In this document: one piece after another, positions 40,001-50,500 of the stretch
Layout of the letters: every line of letters starts with the position of its first letter
Numbering within the stretch: the first letter of the stretch is position 1
From: Glandiceps talaboti
Lineage: Eukaryota; Hemichordata; Enteropneusta; Spengelidae
NCBI RefSeq assembly: GCF_964340395.1
Contig: NC_135550.1
Span: forward strand, 17,055,484 to 17,119,483
DNA length: 64,000 nt
Direction of reading: 5' to 3'
Position numbers and translations under genes: made by a program
The notes under the pieces: generated by a model
What the model was told of the DNA's origin: nothing
The model's database searches: none
What the model saw: the letters and a program-made list of their open reading frames with translations, nothing else

Positions 40001-41352
40001 ACTATCACTACGAATTTCTTCTAAAACAATATCTCCTTCTTCACTGTCACACAGTTCCTCTTCACTTTCATCACCTGTGTTATTTTCAATCACTGACTTC
40101 TGTTGCTCTCTTGAAGTTCTTACATATATATATACACATATGTATCCTTGATGGTAATTACACACTGAACCTGTTTCCACAGTGCTAAAATGTATGTATG
40201 TATGTATGTATGTATGTATGCATGCATGCATATTCTATTCTTGGTGCATTTCTGTATTCATCATTGTATGTATGTATGTATGTATGTATGTATGTATGTA
40301 TGTATGTATGTATACATATGTGTGTGTGTAAGTGTGTGTGTGAACAACTTTGAGTATATAAGAGTAATTCAGGGTGTATCAAATTAATCTTGAGTAGTGT
40401 GTTTATGCTTCACTAAATAGGTATATACAAACGTACACACTTCCATTTTAATACATAAATGAAAGTGTAGACATTCAATATTAAAGGCGATATCAAGTGC
40501 TATCTCATGCAATGCTAAATTTTCTAACATATTAATTTTTTTCAATGACAAAATATTTCGTGCCCCCCCCCCTTTCAAACCATGAGAAGTTTCATGGCCC
40601 CCCCTTCAAGCCTCCCATTTTTTTCATGGCCCCCCCAATTTCTCCCCAGGCCCCCCCTCTGCCGTAAATTCTGTCCGGTCCCTAACCAAGATAGACACCA
40701 ACTAAAACTTTTGTTGCAATATGTTGATATAAGATATTGAATGGATGTGACATTGGTTTAATGGTACTCACAGTAGGGTGGCATTTCTGATCACTTCCAT
40801 GACCCTGCAGTGTACATTTTTGGGGGCTGCCAGTGTTTACAGTATCTTGATTTACTGGATGATAAACTAAGAGTGTCATTGAGTTTGACACAACTGAACA
40901 ATGCATGTTTTAACCACTGCAGGCACTTCAGTTTCCTTTGCACCAACACTAAACCCGGGGGAGATTTCACAATTATTCTCATAGTCATAAAGAGATTTCT
41001 AACTTTACATAGGCCCCTCGCAAATGGTGCAGTGATATGTTAAGTTTACCTGTTTTATTCATTGCAAAGTGGGAATGATGCGTGTTACACTGAATGTGTA
41101 ATATGAATATAAGGAAACTGTATTGCAAAGTCTTATTTTCTCCATTTATTTCCCCCATTGTATGTTTTACCCTATCAAATCATTCTATTGAAAGGTATCT
41201 TATTCTTTGTCAGATTTTGTAGACAAAACAGATACCACTGGGCATGGGTCGATGGTGTCAAAATTCATCCTGTTCATCCAGGAAATACTGATCCAAAGAA
41301 GATTTCCAGAGACAACATGCTTGAATTCATTCACAAGTTTGTTCCAAGATGA
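23128..41352 (+). CDS. CMTR1: CMTR1, cap-specific mRNA (nucleoside-2'-O-)methyltransferase 1; complete
   Basis: Twenty-two exons give 892 residues with no break: 23128-23215, 25236-25349, 26191-26256, 27053-27231, 28014-28172, 28644-28736, 29346-29417, 29878-30045, 30418-30610, 31255-31373, 31809-31905, 32398-32530, 32966-33145, 33269-33383, 34434-34502, 35212-35346, 35804-35932, 36280-36371, 37100-37216, 38130-38242, 38610-38718, 41214-41352. The enzyme methylates the first transcribed nucleotide's ribose (cap 0 to cap 1) in the nucleus. Visible parts: basic N-terminus (ERKRRKH, NLS-like), G-patch at 150-202 ([15 protein letters not shown]), Rossmann RrmJ/FtsJ domain with SAM motif DVCAGPGGF (327-335) and the K-D-K-E tetrad Lys293, Asp416, Lys456, Glu493, a guanylyltransferase-like region, and a C-terminal WW domain from about 811 ([18 protein letters not shown]). 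Human CMTR1 is 835 aa. The start has an in-frame ATG directly before a Ser/Arg-rich N-terminus, as in relatives. Confidence 0.97.
24235..24565 (+). repeat. dispersed repeat family A, copy 1
   Basis: About 330-bp segment sharing ordered blocks with two other places: ACACTGCAGGCACAAATGC, GGAATGGGGTTCTG, TTACATATGTTTTCC, GCAAATTTCCATAAAAAT, TTTGCATGCAGGT and GTGCAAGTAATCACCGGTA. It lies in CMTR1 intron 1. No coding capacity. Confidence 0.7.
25538..25620 (+). repeat. (GT)n microsatellite
   Basis: About 38 GT units with one GC interruption, in CMTR1 intron 2. Confidence 0.95.
25690..25993 (+). repeat. dispersed repeat family B, copy 1
   Basis: Shares with 46225-46500 the words CTTGTCACTAC, GAAAAATATTGGAGAGTAAC, TTTTGACTCA, ATGACATAGA, GTATAAATCC and TGTGCATGGTGTAAT in the same order. 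Its left part has an inverted repeat, TGACCTAAGG with CCTTAGGTCG. It lies in CMTR1 intron 2. Confidence 0.6.
26360..26800 (+). repeat. tandem repeat, about 105-bp unit, four degenerate copies
   Basis: Words such as CTAGCTCAGTGCTAA, CTGGCACTTACACC, CACCAGTATATGTG and CTACACCAGCCATATG recur in order through CMTR1 intron 3. Confidence 0.7.
28861..28950 (+). repeat. 45-bp tandem duplication carrying a near-palindrome
   Basis: TCATTTTGCT starts both halves (28861, 28906), and each holds AACCATACATGTACTATGG followed by TT, an inverted repeat with 7-bp arms AACCATA and TATGGTT. Confidence 0.7.
29472..29660 (+). repeat. (GT)n and GTAT microsatellite
   Basis: Long GT run with TATG and GCAT interruptions in CMTR1 intron 7. 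Cys/Val-rich and Thr/His-rich frames across it are artefacts. Confidence 0.9.
30642..30705 (+). repeat. G-rich polypurine tract
   Basis: GAGATGGGAGGGAGGGGAAG and similar runs, nearly all purine with many GGG groups, directly behind CMTR1 exon 9. It could form a quadruplex or triplex in the transcript or DNA. Confidence 0.7.
30785..31085 (-). repeat. dispersed repeat family A, copy 2 (inverted)
   Basis: The reverse complement carries the family A blocks in the same order (AACACTACAGGTGCAAATG, GGCATGGGATTCTG, TTACATATGTTTATCC, CAGCAAATTTTC, TTTGCATACAG, CACCGGTGTAGGTAATCAC). It lies in CMTR1 intron 9. Confidence 0.7.
33997..34025 (+). repeat. (A)29 homopolymer
   Basis: Twenty-nine A in CMTR1 intron 14. 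Confidence 0.9.
35420..35602. repeat. foldback (palindromic) element, about 180 bp
   Basis: The two halves are imperfect reverse complements: CAAATTTGCATATATGCC and AAAATAATGACC on the left answer GGTCATTATTTGCAGTATAT and GTGCAAATTTC on the right, and the outer part continues (GAGGTGATCTG with CAGATCTCCGAG). A centre of about 8 bp (AAGACGAA) separates them. This is typical of a foldback MITE; it lies in CMTR1 intron 16. Confidence 0.65.
36354..36715 (+). repeat. 31-bp array built from the CMTR1 exon-18 end and donor
   Basis: The exon 18 end plus donor, GAACACTATAATGTAAG|gtgagttgaaat, recurs about ten times into intron 18 with small length changes. Most copies keep AAG|gtgag. Only the first donor (36372) joins in frame (phase 2) to exon 19 at 37100. 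Confidence 0.95.
38335..38420 (+). repeat. short tandem duplication (TGTGTGCTCTTGGTACCCCA)
   Basis: Two 50-60 bp copies sharing TGTGTGCTCTTGGTACCCCA in CMTR1 intron 20. Confidence 0.7.
38824..40682. mobile_element. non-autonomous TIR DNA transposon, PIF/Harbinger-like (TAA target duplication)
   Basis: Ends are inverted repeats of about 45 bp starting GGGACCGGACAGAATTTACG and continuing through GGGGCCTGGGGAGAAATT. They are flanked by TAA on both sides (38821-38823 and 40683-40685), the 3-bp target duplication typical of PIF/Harbinger. Behind each end are further inverted blocks of GGGGGGGCCATGAAA. The interior has three diverged copies of a segment starting around TTTGTGATGTCATGAAG (39450, 39570, 39685), a (TATG)n microsatellite (40193-40312) and an acidic ORF on the minus strand, but no transposase was recognised. 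It is inserted into the end of another element (see 38805-40870) in the last CMTR1 intron. Confidence 0.75.
39851..40105 (-). CDS. acidic Ser/Asp-rich ORF inside the TIR element
   Basis: The frame ends in a stop at 39851 and encodes [15 protein letters not shown], a Ser-Asp repeat and a C-terminal basic [10 protein letters not shown]. The upstream part of the same frame is microsatellite. I do not recognise it; it may be a decayed exon of the transposon's own protein or a captured sequence. Composition is protein-like but there is no start of its own. Confidence 0.3.
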   Translation of the reverse strand, partial: QQKSVIENNTGDESEEELCDSEEGDIVLEEIRSDSDTDTSSTSDSDSESDSESNESSHQKDQDGSLIVQTRSGRLAGSWKLAFI

Positions 41353-42267
41353 AATCAGTTGGAAGGAACACCCCCACAGAGACACCAGTACTGATAGATA
41401 GTTTTGAGCATAGACCCTCCACCAAACTATGTTTTGAGGTACTACATCAGATGCAAAAAGACAACTGTACATGGTACATTATGTCAATTATTGAATCACA
41501 ACTAGTGCACAGTAGAACTTACTTCTGGTAGTATAATTTCTTGCCAGTCAGAGACAAGTACTTTCAGTAATGGTTTGACACTAAACTAGTATATTGTTTA
41601 CTTAGTAAAACTAAATATAGTTATGCATGACAGGGAAAATGTGAGAACGTTTAGTGAATCTGCAGTAGAGCAGTGAGCAACACAGACCAAAAGGTTTATA
41701 GCAACATACACATTTTAACCAAACAAGGAAATCATAATTTATGTCAACCATTTATTTCATAACAGTAAAAACTGCACTTTGTGTGTAGATTTTGAGAAAA
41801 ATTAGTCACAATTTTATTTTTTATTTCATTGTTATCATAACCAAGTTTTAAACAAACAAACTTTTTCAGACTTAAAATCAGAATAACATACTCAAATAAA
41901 CTATATACAATACTGTGCACTACACAAAAATATTATGGTCTCAACGCTAAAAATGATCACAAGTACAAGTTGTTCAAGTTCATTATTTGAAGGCAGTGAG
42001 AATTGAAGTCAATAAAAAAAATACATAAATGTACAGAATTGCCAGCTATTACCAAATTTGATACTGCAAGTTATTTATTTTGTTAGGTCAAGTATACACT
42101 TTGTTTGTTGATAGTTTGTTAATAACTTAATATTATGCTGATTTTCAACCAATCAGAAGTGAGATTAATATAATGTGACATCCACCTGATCATGGCGGTT
42201 GTCAATAGAAAGAAGCCAACCCTTCAACACCTTGCGTTGTTTGTGAAGCTTATTGAGTTTAAGCATG

Positions 42268-42273
42268 AATAAA
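42268..42273 (+). terminator. CMTR1 polyadenylation signal (candidate; another AATAAA at 42678-42683)
   Basis: AATAAA in the region downstream of the CMTR1 stop at 41352. Several AATAAA words follow in this AT-rich stretch, so the true end is uncertain. Confidence 0.3.
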
Positions 42274-43019
42274 GATATCTATAATCTACTCAGATGTTAC
42301 ATGTTATACCAAATGTTACTCAGCCATGGAGGTAGCATTACCGTATACAGCCATGCTCCAGCCTCTATATTAACAAGTTTAATGTTTAGGAAAGGTTTAC
42401 ATATCTGTTGTGAACACATTTTGAAAAATGGCTACTTGACAGTTTCCTCGCCCAGTGTGTGCACATTCTGAAAACCAGCTAGCAGACAGTGCCCTCGTCT
42501 TGCCTTTATATGATGAGGATGAGAAATGAATTGTATTTAGATTTTACAGTATATCGTTGCGAGTAGAAAATGGATTACACACATGGCAGTGGTGTATATA
42601 CAATGTAATGGACATAATATAGTCTTGCTTGTGAGTCTCAAAAATGTAATTTGCATTCATTTCTGTTGTTGGAGTCAAATAAATATAATTGCATGTTATA
42701 ATTTCATATCACTGTTGATTTGAAATGTTTGCCTTTTGAAGGCTTGAGTTCTAAAAATAGAAAAGGGACACGTTTAGTTTTTAAATTACAGATGAACCAT
42801 TTTGACATTTTGCCATCAAATTATTTTGAAGCCTTTTTTTTATTTGCATTATCAAGATACACTGTACTCTTTATCTTTATGACAAAGACATTGCAAAGAA
42901 ATAAATTAAAAAGTTTATTTACAAGACATTAAAAATCTTTGTATTGATTGTTGTGTGGTGTGCTAAGTAACTAAAAGCAATGTAGTAAACTAGAATCACA
43001 TTTCATGTATAGACTTGTC

Positions 43020-43265
43020 ACCACTTGAATCAATTCAAAACTGATTCAAACTTAAATTGTCCCAACAAGAAAACTGAGCAATGGATTTGGAATTGATTCA
43101 CTTTTGCTTCTGTGTCGGTTTTGAACTGATTTACTTTGAATTGGTTCAAAACCAACCCCTGAGGTCGTTTTGAACCTTTTCAGCTAAACAGTTCAAAGCG
43201 GTTTTATTGCATGTGGGAACAGGAGAACTCACTTGATTCAATTTTGAACCAATTCAATATTCCAT
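43020..43265. repeat. cluster of TTGAA-N4-TTCAA inverted repeats
   Basis: TTGAATCAATTCAA (43025-43038), TTGAATTGGTTCAA (43136-43149) and TTGAACCAATTCAA (43244-43257), plus several half-sites (GATTCAAAC, GGAATTGATTCA, TTTGAACTGATT, AACAGTTCAAAG) in 245 bp. Confidence 0.6.
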
Positions 43266-43996
43266 TTATTACCTACATCACATTTGTACCCATTTCATTT
43301 TTTGGCCATTATTTCCAGGAGGCTTGTAGCAAAGGAATAATTCCATGAAATATAAAGGAGTTATTGTCACTTTTATGCATTTTTAGAGACGATAATCATA
43401 CACAAAATCTTCAAGAAATCATAATTTTGACATTATCTACAAAAGTAGATGTACATTCACCAACTTCATACAAGCACCAAATGCATACACACTATTAAAC
43501 TCTTCACCTAACGGCAAATGTTCCAAACCAGTAAGCAGACAGAGCCATGTCACTGTGTCACTATGTCAAGCTTACTTTTTTGTTTGAAAGCTAGGTGTTA
43601 GGTTTACGAGAGTGAGACAAGGACAGTATCTGGGCTAACATCCATTGTACACAACTGCTGCAAACTGAATGATTTTTGAGTTTTTACGAAGTTGTGAACA
43701 CTTCACTATTTGGGTGGTAAAACAAAGGAATTTAGTGTTTTTGTCAAACTCCATGTTATCTGTGTCTTGTTTCATGTAAAAAACACACTTCTGAGCCTTT
43801 ATCAAACAACTGTATAATTTCTTGTGTTAGGGAGAGTGTCCACTGAGCAGTGAATTTCATAGAAACCTAGAACACCCAAGCTCAGTCCAAATGAGTTTAA
43901 CATTGAAAACAAATCTTCTGGTACAAAATTGGACATGATTAGCTTTAAAGGGATTGGTATTTATCAAAATATAAATTGGTTGTCTCCTGTGTGAAC

Positions 43997-44002
43997 TTTA
44001 TT
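43997..44002 (-). terminator. BRF1 polyadenylation signal (candidate)
   Basis: AATAAA on the minus strand (CCAATAAAGTTC), about 550 bases past the BRF1 stop, beyond the 48-bp array. Confidence 0.5.
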
Positions 44003-44289
44003 GGACCAACACAGTATTACTATTAGATGAGTTGGTGCTAACAACCAAACCCCATTGTGTGCATTGGAATCACACACAGACGGTATCTCTATTGAAACTG
44101 CTCTTTTGAAATCTTTGATTTTAGCCGAGTGAGGTTCGGTACGATCGGTTCTTTTGATCTTGCTGGCCATTTCTGCAGGCTAGTGATCAGACTGCACATG
44201 TCAAGTTTGTTGGGATGTTATGTAGATGTATTCACTAATATATCACCACACTTGTTTTGGTCTAGGTGGGAGATAGGTGGCATGAGTTA

Positions 44290-44535
44290 ACCAAATAAAA
44301 CACAACCGCTTGTGTTCAAGCTGGGATGTAGATGTGTTCACCAAATAAAACACCACTCCTGTGTTCGAGCTGGGATGTAGATGTGTTCAGAAATAAAACA
44401 TCACTCCTGTGTTCAAGCTGGGATGTAGATGTGTTCAGAAATAAAACATCACTCCTGTGTTCGAGCTGGGATGTAGATGTGTTCAGAAATAAAACATCAC
44501 TCTTGTGTTCAAGCTGGGATGTAGATGTGTTCACT
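44290..44535 (-). repeat. 48-bp minisatellite in the predicted BRF1 3' UTR
   Basis: About five copies of a 48-bp unit (CTGGGATGTAGATGTGTTCA, then AAATAAAACATCACTCCTGT on the plus strand), starting about 20 bases after the BRF1 stop. As 48 is a multiple of three and the unit lacks stops in one frame per strand, it is open on both strands. Confidence 0.9.
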
Positions 44536-44554
44536 TGTGTTCTGTGTATGGTAA

Positions 44555-47500
44555 CTAGTCCATGTCTTCAATTTCATAATCATCATAGTTGTCAAGACCT
44601 GTACAAACAGAGTACATGTAATAATAAAGATCAAATCAATAAACATCCTAATACTAAAATAATCAGTGCAGCTGAAAACACTGCAAGCAAGAGTGCAAAT
44701 ACCCCTGAGTAATTACACTTGTGGTATGGGGTTCTGTTTGTATTACATACGTTTATCTGAAATGGCAAATTTCCATAAAAATCATAAATATCATACAGCG
44801 CAATCATGCGATTTTGTGTGTAATGAAAGATTCCTTCCTTCTTTGCATGCAGGTATGCAATAATGTTTTCGGTACTGCACAGCAGTGAAAATACCACTAG
44901 TATGCGATTGCACCAGTGCAAGTAATATGTGGTACATATGTGATAATGACTGGACATACCTGCATGTGCCATTAACTGTACAGCACTGACTGGACCCTCC
45001 TCTTCTTCATAATAGTCTGCATGCATTTCATCATCTTCCTCTATTACATTTGTGTCATCAAACACTACTGGACCACTCTCCACAATGACCTCAACATCCT
45101 CCTGTGACACTGGTGTAGGTTGTGATTCTAAACGTGCCACTTTGGCAGCCGATGCCTAGAAAGGAAACATTCATAATACTAGTTGAATGGTTAGGTTGGC
45201 CAGCTTGGACTCTTTCAAATTGCAGGTTCAAGCCTTACTCCTGCTATTCTTTTCTGAAAGGGCTAAAGTCCTTGCGCAAGATTTGAACAATGACTGTGTT
45301 CTAGTCAACTCATCTGGTAGAATGCAGTTTGCAATGTGATGGATTTCAACATGTGTTCATGGAGAGGCTAGATTTGATTATCACTTCCCTGGGGAGTTGA
45401 TGACGTATCAATAAAGGGCTGTTGTTTCATCAGAGTATATGTCAGTGGTAATAATTACAAAATACTTTGAGACCAGTGTGTAAGAAAATATTATGTTACA
45501 TGACATTACTTATCGAAGTATTTTGAAAGAAAAGAAATGTTTACCTTCAGTTAGCAAATAAATACCACAACAGAATGGAACTACAACATACCTAGACAGC
45601 TGTTCATATACTTGGCACTAATATATATACATGTATGGCAAAAAATGGTAATTTTGTTTTGTAAACTCAAATGTAACAGCTGGCAAAATATGTGATCAAA
45701 CACAGCAGTTGTGAGTACGAGTATGAGTAATTCTTGTAATTATATCAATGAGGCAATGACATTTGGCTGTAAAATTTAAATAACTTATAGGGTTTGACCT
45801 TTCACCCTGTAAAATTGAAATCATTTGACTGATCACCAAGGCAACCAAACTTACCGTGGTTTGATGTGATGTTTTCCGTTTTGCCTGGCCTAGCTGTGGT
45901 TGTACCCTCTTGATACTGCCACCAAGCACTGATTTAGTCCTACTTGAAGTGAATGGTAATGGTGATGAAAGGGTTTCCACAATCTGTTGTACAACGACTG
46001 GTTCATCTTTTTGTACTTTATTCACCACATCACCTTCCCTGTTCAAGTCTCGTAACACATCATAATTAATTTTACTCGATATTTTCTTTTCTTGTAACAT
46101 CTTTTCAATGGCTTCACCAGCAGTGTTGGCTTGGATTGGTGGCTTCTTCTTGTATTTTCTTTTCTGAAAATATATATACATAATACCTTTTATTAATGTT
46201 TTTCTTATGTTCTGTCAAGGAACATACAAGGTGACATTATAAGACCTTGTCACTACAGGTCAAAGGTGAATACTGTCAGAACCATTATCTCACAAGTACT
46301 TTCTGTCGTAGTGAAGAAATATATTGGAGAATAATATAATTATTTCACAGCAAGCTTGATTTAAGGGAAAATGGTGAAAATGACATTTTGACTCATAAGT
46401 TGAGTAAATCAGAACCCACAATGACATAGAATTATGCATGCTGTTGTGACAGAACGACCAGTGTATAAATACCATATTTCCTGTGCATGGTGTAATAAGT
46501 TTCTATAACTGAACTGAAATTTTGAAAAACTTCTCCCTCTCACTACTGTTGCTAGTAACATAAATAAATCCTTATGCCTGACAACAAATCTCTGTCTCAT
46601 GTAAGTATAAATTTGATAGTGAATAGAAATTGATACTTGACTCCATTTTTTATAATAGTAACAGTGAAGTTACCTTATTGGAATCTGTCAGTTGATTCTA
46701 TTAGGAGGTCACCTGACCAAACGGCATACCATCATTATGTTGATGACATCTGAGTGATTTGGACGAAAGCTATGTAGTCGCTTCAAAAACCAGATTCCAA
46801 TAAAGTAACTTTACTATTACTAACTATAAATTTGATGTGTCAACTTTAACTATTCAGCCTGACATCTGTGTTGTTTCAAGAGATGTCCCACTAGAATGGT
46901 AATGATGACTAGTTTTTGTGACGAGTGTTACATACCTTTTTTGCTTCAGGTTTTATAATACCCAACTCCCTATCTCTTTTCTCTTTTTCTTCTTTTTCTG
47001 TTTAAGTAAAAGATAGCATTTTACTTCTCAGCTCCCTTATGCATACATTGCAAATAAGAGGGAGGCAATCTTTAGGCAGTGAGTGAATGAGTGGGTGTGC
47101 ATATGTATGGGTGTGTGTGTGTGTGCACATGTGTGTGTGCACATGTGTGCGTGTGCATGTGTGTGTGTGTGCATCCAACAAATGATATATTATACATTTC
47201 ATTCATTCATTTGCCAATGATGTGTGATCTTTTTGTTCAGTCCTTATTTTAGCTCTTCTGTGTGTTTCTCATAGTTTTTTAAAAGTGAAGAGAGTCTTTT
47301 AATCTCATCTGTAAGTTGTACCTTACATTGCTTTCGATGGGAAAATAATTTCATACATCCAATATTGATTATCCAGTGATACTAATCTAATCTAATCTAA
47401 TCTAATCTAATCTAATCTAACCTATTCGAAAAAAATTATAACGTGCCAGACTCCAGAACCATAGTACTGTTCAAAGGTGCCAATAAGGGTCAATGCACGC

Positions 47501-50500
47501 AAAATGTTTTTTGAACATATGTGTCTTTAGTTTGTTCTTGAAAGTGTTCAGATTTGATGATTGCTGTATGTATAAATTAATGGCAAAGAATTCCACAGTC
47601 TAAGTGTGCAGTTTGAAAATACATGGCTACTGCATGTCACAAATTGTGCTGAAAGTAGGTGTTCTCTTAGTAGCTGAATGAAGGGAATGTGATACTCATG
47701 TATGACTTGACAATGATGAAAAACTCTTGATCAGAAACAAGTATGCTACAGATCAGATTTACTACCTACTCCCTGTAAATAACCTGATTGTACACTAACT
47801 CACCTTGTTGTTGTTTCAAGTACTCAGCATTTTCCTTCGTCCAAATTTCAGTCTTTACTTGCACTTCATCTTCACTCAAAATGAACTGTTGATGGAAAGC
47901 AGATATTGGCTGTGTTACAAGTACATGTTTTTATCCTTCAGATGTAATTACTAGTTTTTGATTTCATTGACTTCTCCTACACCAATAATGATGCCAAACC
48001 TGTTTTGATACTTCGTATTTCACCCTATCCCAACCAAAATCCCAACCTCATCAATATATTTGACCTGATCCAATGCACACTCACTTCTACACCAATTAGT
48101 GACACCAAACCTCCTTGATATTTCCTATTTCACCCATCCCACAATGTCGTAAATCACGGACCTCTTTACAGCACCATTCCAGTAGTTCCATATTTCATTG
48201 CTTCAGCTGAAATATGTGTTCTGGCTTGTAAGAATGACATTCCACTGATATATTTGACCTGACCCAATCCCCATCCATCCCTACACCAAACATATTTTGA
48301 TACTAACCATTTCCAATTCTACATCATCAATACCAGTCAAATCCAATTCACCATCATCTTCTTCCACAACTAAAATGAGATGTGATTATTAAGTATCAGT
48401 TATCATATCGTAGACTGTATAATGTGTATTGTCTATCCTGTCATAACTCTTCTAGTTTGTTGATACATCAAGTTGAGTATCAAAGTTATCATGCTATATC
48501 TGTCAATCATATTGAATCACAGTGCAATGCCAGCCACTCATGATTGCATAATTGTATTATGACCAGTATAAGCCAGCCAAAGCTGTTCACTGCTTGATTT
48601 CATTTCATTTCAGACGGCTAGAAAATTGAAGCACGCTCCATACATTTCATTACATACAAACCTGAATAAAATTACTTTTGCCGGGATGTGGGAACCTCTG
48701 TGACAGAGATGAGATATCCGGCTGGTAATAACCATAGTTGTTTGTATTATACTTTGAGGAATGAACCCCTGATTGAAACAAGGAACCCCAGGGATCTCAG
48801 CTAGATGTTACTACTCTACCACCATTACCAAACATATTGCCAAGAGTAGGCATGTATAATATCAATGTCACATGGTACAACTGATTTATGGCCACTTTAT
48901 GTGTACATAACATACTAGGGGGATTTGAAATTCATTTATGAATGTAAGTTATTACATAAAGAGGCCATGAAACTTATCTTATCAAAGGATGAAATGTAGC
49001 ACAAATGTCTGTACATCCAATAGATGTGCTAAGTGTTATCAATCCAATTCATTTGTTTACTTTCATTGTTTGTTTTGACAGTTGAACATTACACATCTAA
49101 ACAGAACCATAGCAGACAAAACTTTATGTATAGATAAGAAAATACATAAACACCAGTTGTCACTTACCTTTCTCTTCTGGGACCCTGAGGCACTCCTCAA
49201 TTGTTTCTTTGAGTCCAAGACTTAATGCTGATGGTCTAGGACCAGCAAAGTAATTAGTTTCTAATGATCCACTAATTAGTAAATCTAACGATGGGTCATC
49301 AATTTGACCTTTGCTACTTCCTTGGCTGCCGTGCTCCAAAATAACCGACTCGTTATCTGTTAAAGTTTCTGAAACAACAGACTTATTTCCTGAGATGTTT
49401 TCCGACATGGATTTGTTTTCTGTAGTATTGTCTGAGACTTGTTCATTTCCTAAATCAGCTGTTCTATTTTGAGTATCATGTTCATCATTTGTGATACATT
49501 TTGAAGGACTCTCATGAGCAAGAGTTTGCTGGACCTCATTGTTATCACAAACTTCTGACTTTGTGCCAAGACTTTCTTCTACTATTTGTTTGTCAACAGA
49601 CTCCAATGTGTCGTCCATGTCAAGGTTGTCCTCTGACACTGTTGAGACATCAGAGATATCTGAAATATACAGCAATGTGTTAATTAAAATTAGCTGTGAC
49701 TGTATTTCTAATATCAGAAATATACAGAGCAATGCACCAATTACGACACTGGTACTCCAGCCTTCAGTTTACTAAGATAGATGCAAACTAAATCTACTGG
49801 TCTTCAATGTGGTAAATTCTTCTGTTGTGCGATTGTAATCACCCTGTGATCAACATAGTATAAACACTGGAAGTCCCAAAACAGCACTGCATGTTCATGG
49901 AACTCTAATTAAACTAGTTTTCAGAGATGTCTCTCTACAGAGACTATAAATTAAACCAACATCCATTCAATAGCTTATCACTGTTGTATCAACATGTTGT
50001 GACAATAGTTTTAGTTTGTGTCTATCTTAGAAAACCGAAGGCTCAACTACCAGGGTAATAAAATGAGTTCTGACTATGTTTCTAATATCTGTAATATAGA
50101 ACAATCATACCAATGAAATTAGTGAAGTGAAAATTTAGTATTTCACAGATACATGTAAATCAGCATCAAAGTATCATTAGCACAACTGCTAGGATCTGAT
50201 TTGATATGGCACAACTGCTATGATCTGATTTGATATGACACAACTGCTAGGATCTGATTTGATATGACACAACTGCTAGGATCTGATTTGATATAGCACA
50301 ACTGCTATGATCTGATTTGATATAGCACAACTGCTATGATCTGATTTGATATGACACAACTGCTATGATCTGATTTGATATGGCACAACAGCTATGATCT
50401 GATTTGATATGACACAACTGCTAGGATCTGATTTGATATGACACAACTGCTATGATCTGATTTGATATGACACAACTGCTAGGATCTGATTTGATATAGC

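Larger units (their letters stand above)
38805..40870 (-). mobile_element. family C MITE, interrupted by the TIR element
   Basis: The bases left of the inserted element (GAGCTTTCTGC then TAA) and right of it (TAACCAAGATAGACACCAAC, TAAAAC) together match the terminal repeat of the MITEs at 49754 and 60052. The right part continues with family-specific words TACTCACAGTAGGGTGGCAT, TGCAGTGTACATTTTTGGGG and ACAGTATCTTGATT to about 40870. The far terminal repeat is not clear. Confidence 0.65.
41360..43990. other. 3' UTR and intergenic region between convergent CMTR1 and BRF1
   Basis: No further gene seen. It holds candidate CMTR1 polyadenylation signals, short ORFs without recognisable domains, and the TTGAA inverted-repeat module at 43020-43265. 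Confidence 0.5.

Noticed and set aside
39751-40008. 85-codon minus frame overlapping the acidic ORF
   Set aside because: Shadow frame of the Ser/Asp repeat.
44332-44712. 126-codon plus-strand frame across the 48-bp repeats
   Set aside because: Opened by repeat periodicity and continuing into a family A repeat; no domain, and antisense to the BRF1 3' end.
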